A stretch of DNA of 5,305 bases from Acidimicrobiaceae bacterium. Lineage in GTDB: Bacteria > Actinomycetota > Acidimicrobiia > Acidimicrobiales > RAAP-2. The translations under genes and the position numbers were made by a program. The stretch is from the NCBI GenBank assembly GCA_003131665.1, contig PKWA01000125.1, positions 51,958-57,262 on the forward strand, given 5' to 3'. Below the pieces are notes generated by a model. That model was given only the letters and a program-made list of their open reading frames with translations, searched no databases and was not told the DNA's origin. Numbering within the stretch: position 1 is the stretch's first letter; every line of letters starts with the position of its first letter. This document shows, piece after piece, positions 5,058 through 5,305 of this stretch.

Positions 5058-5305
5058 ATGATCAAAATCGACCATCTCACCAAGCGCTACGGCGACACGC
5101 TCGCGGTCGATGACTTGGACTTCGAGGTCCGCCCGGGCGTCGTCACGGGTTTTCTCGGGCCCAACGGCTCGGGCAAATCGACGCTGCTGCGCTTGATCGC
5201 CGGCTTGGCGCGGCCGTCGGGCGGTACCATCACCTATCTCGGCGAGCCGGTTAACGCGCCGGCGCCGGGCATCGCCATGGTGTTTCAATCCTTCGCGCTG
5301 TTTCC
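5058..5305 (+). CDS. ABC transporter ATP-binding protein, N-terminal part (cut by window edge)
   Basis: The reading frame opens with ATG at 5058 (MIKIDHLTKRYGDTLAVDDL) and stays open for 82 full codons to the right edge. Tyr11 is the usual A-loop aromatic. The Walker A motif GPNGSGKST spans 34-42, and the Q-loop is in AMVFQSFALF (73-82) with Gln77. The signature motif, Walker B and His switch lie outside the window. The RPGVVTGFLGPNG stretch resembles actinobacterial DrrA-like export ATPases, whereas MVFQSFALFP is typical of importer ATPases of the nitrate/sulfonate and metal or polyamine types. Import or export is therefore undecided. A weak GAG at 5049-5051 is the only ribosome-site candidate. 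The gene lies 85 nt after the Fur-family regulator, which makes metal or metal-complex transport plausible, but this is inference from position. Confidence 0.9.
   Translation, partial: MIKIDHLTKRYGDTLAVDDLDFEVRPGVVTGFLGPNGSGKSTLLRLIAGLARPSGGTITYLGEPVNAPAPGIAMVFQSFALF

Overview
The window comes from a GC-rich bacterium and reads as ordinary chromosome, probably of an actinomycete (Actinomycetota). The best clue is the start of a DUF3040 protein at the left edge, since that small membrane-protein family is characteristic of Actinomycetota. A PtpA-like tyrosine phosphatase and GTG/TTG starts agree with this. The class cannot be fixed from the sequence; Acidimicrobiia is only a guess. I see no insertion sequence, phage gene, CRISPR array, rRNA or tRNA.

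Layout from left to right. (1) Positions 1-105, minus strand: the first 35 codons of a DUF3040 gene, running off the left edge. (2) Positions 106-215: a divergent intergenic region with a perfect 16-nt palindrome beside the DUF3040 ribosome site. (3) Positions 216-716, plus strand: low-molecular-weight protein-tyrosine phosphatase. (4) Positions 646-2220, minus strand: a 14-segment MFS drug exporter of the DHA2 (EmrB/QacA) type, converging on the phosphatase gene and overlapping it tail to tail by 71 bp. (5) Positions 2221-2369: a divergent region holding an unresolved 5' end of nhaA. (6) Positions 2370-3461, plus: NhaA Na+/H+ antiporter. (7) Positions 3478-4440, plus: FMN-dependent nitronate monooxygenase family enzyme, 16 nt after nhaA. 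(8) Positions 4508-4972, plus: Fur-family metal-responsive repressor. (9) Positions 5058-5305, plus: the first 82 codons of an ABC transporter ATPase, running off the right edge.

The four plus-strand genes from nhaA onward are co-directional with gaps of 16, 67 and 85 nt. nhaA and the monooxygenase gene are probably one transcript. The Fur-family gene and the ABC ATPase may form a regulator-plus-transporter pair, with an operator-like 13-nt palindrome and a possible long-range stem in the leader between them. No single pathway links all the genes; they are mostly transport, stress and regulation functions.

The points most worth a second look are the missing conventional start for nhaA, the replaced pH-sensor residues in NhaA, the histidine-rich metal site of the Fur-family protein, the palindromes at the DUF3040 and ABC leaders, the convergent gene overlap, and the mixed signature of the ABC ATPase. 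I found no convincing evidence of an entirely new system.
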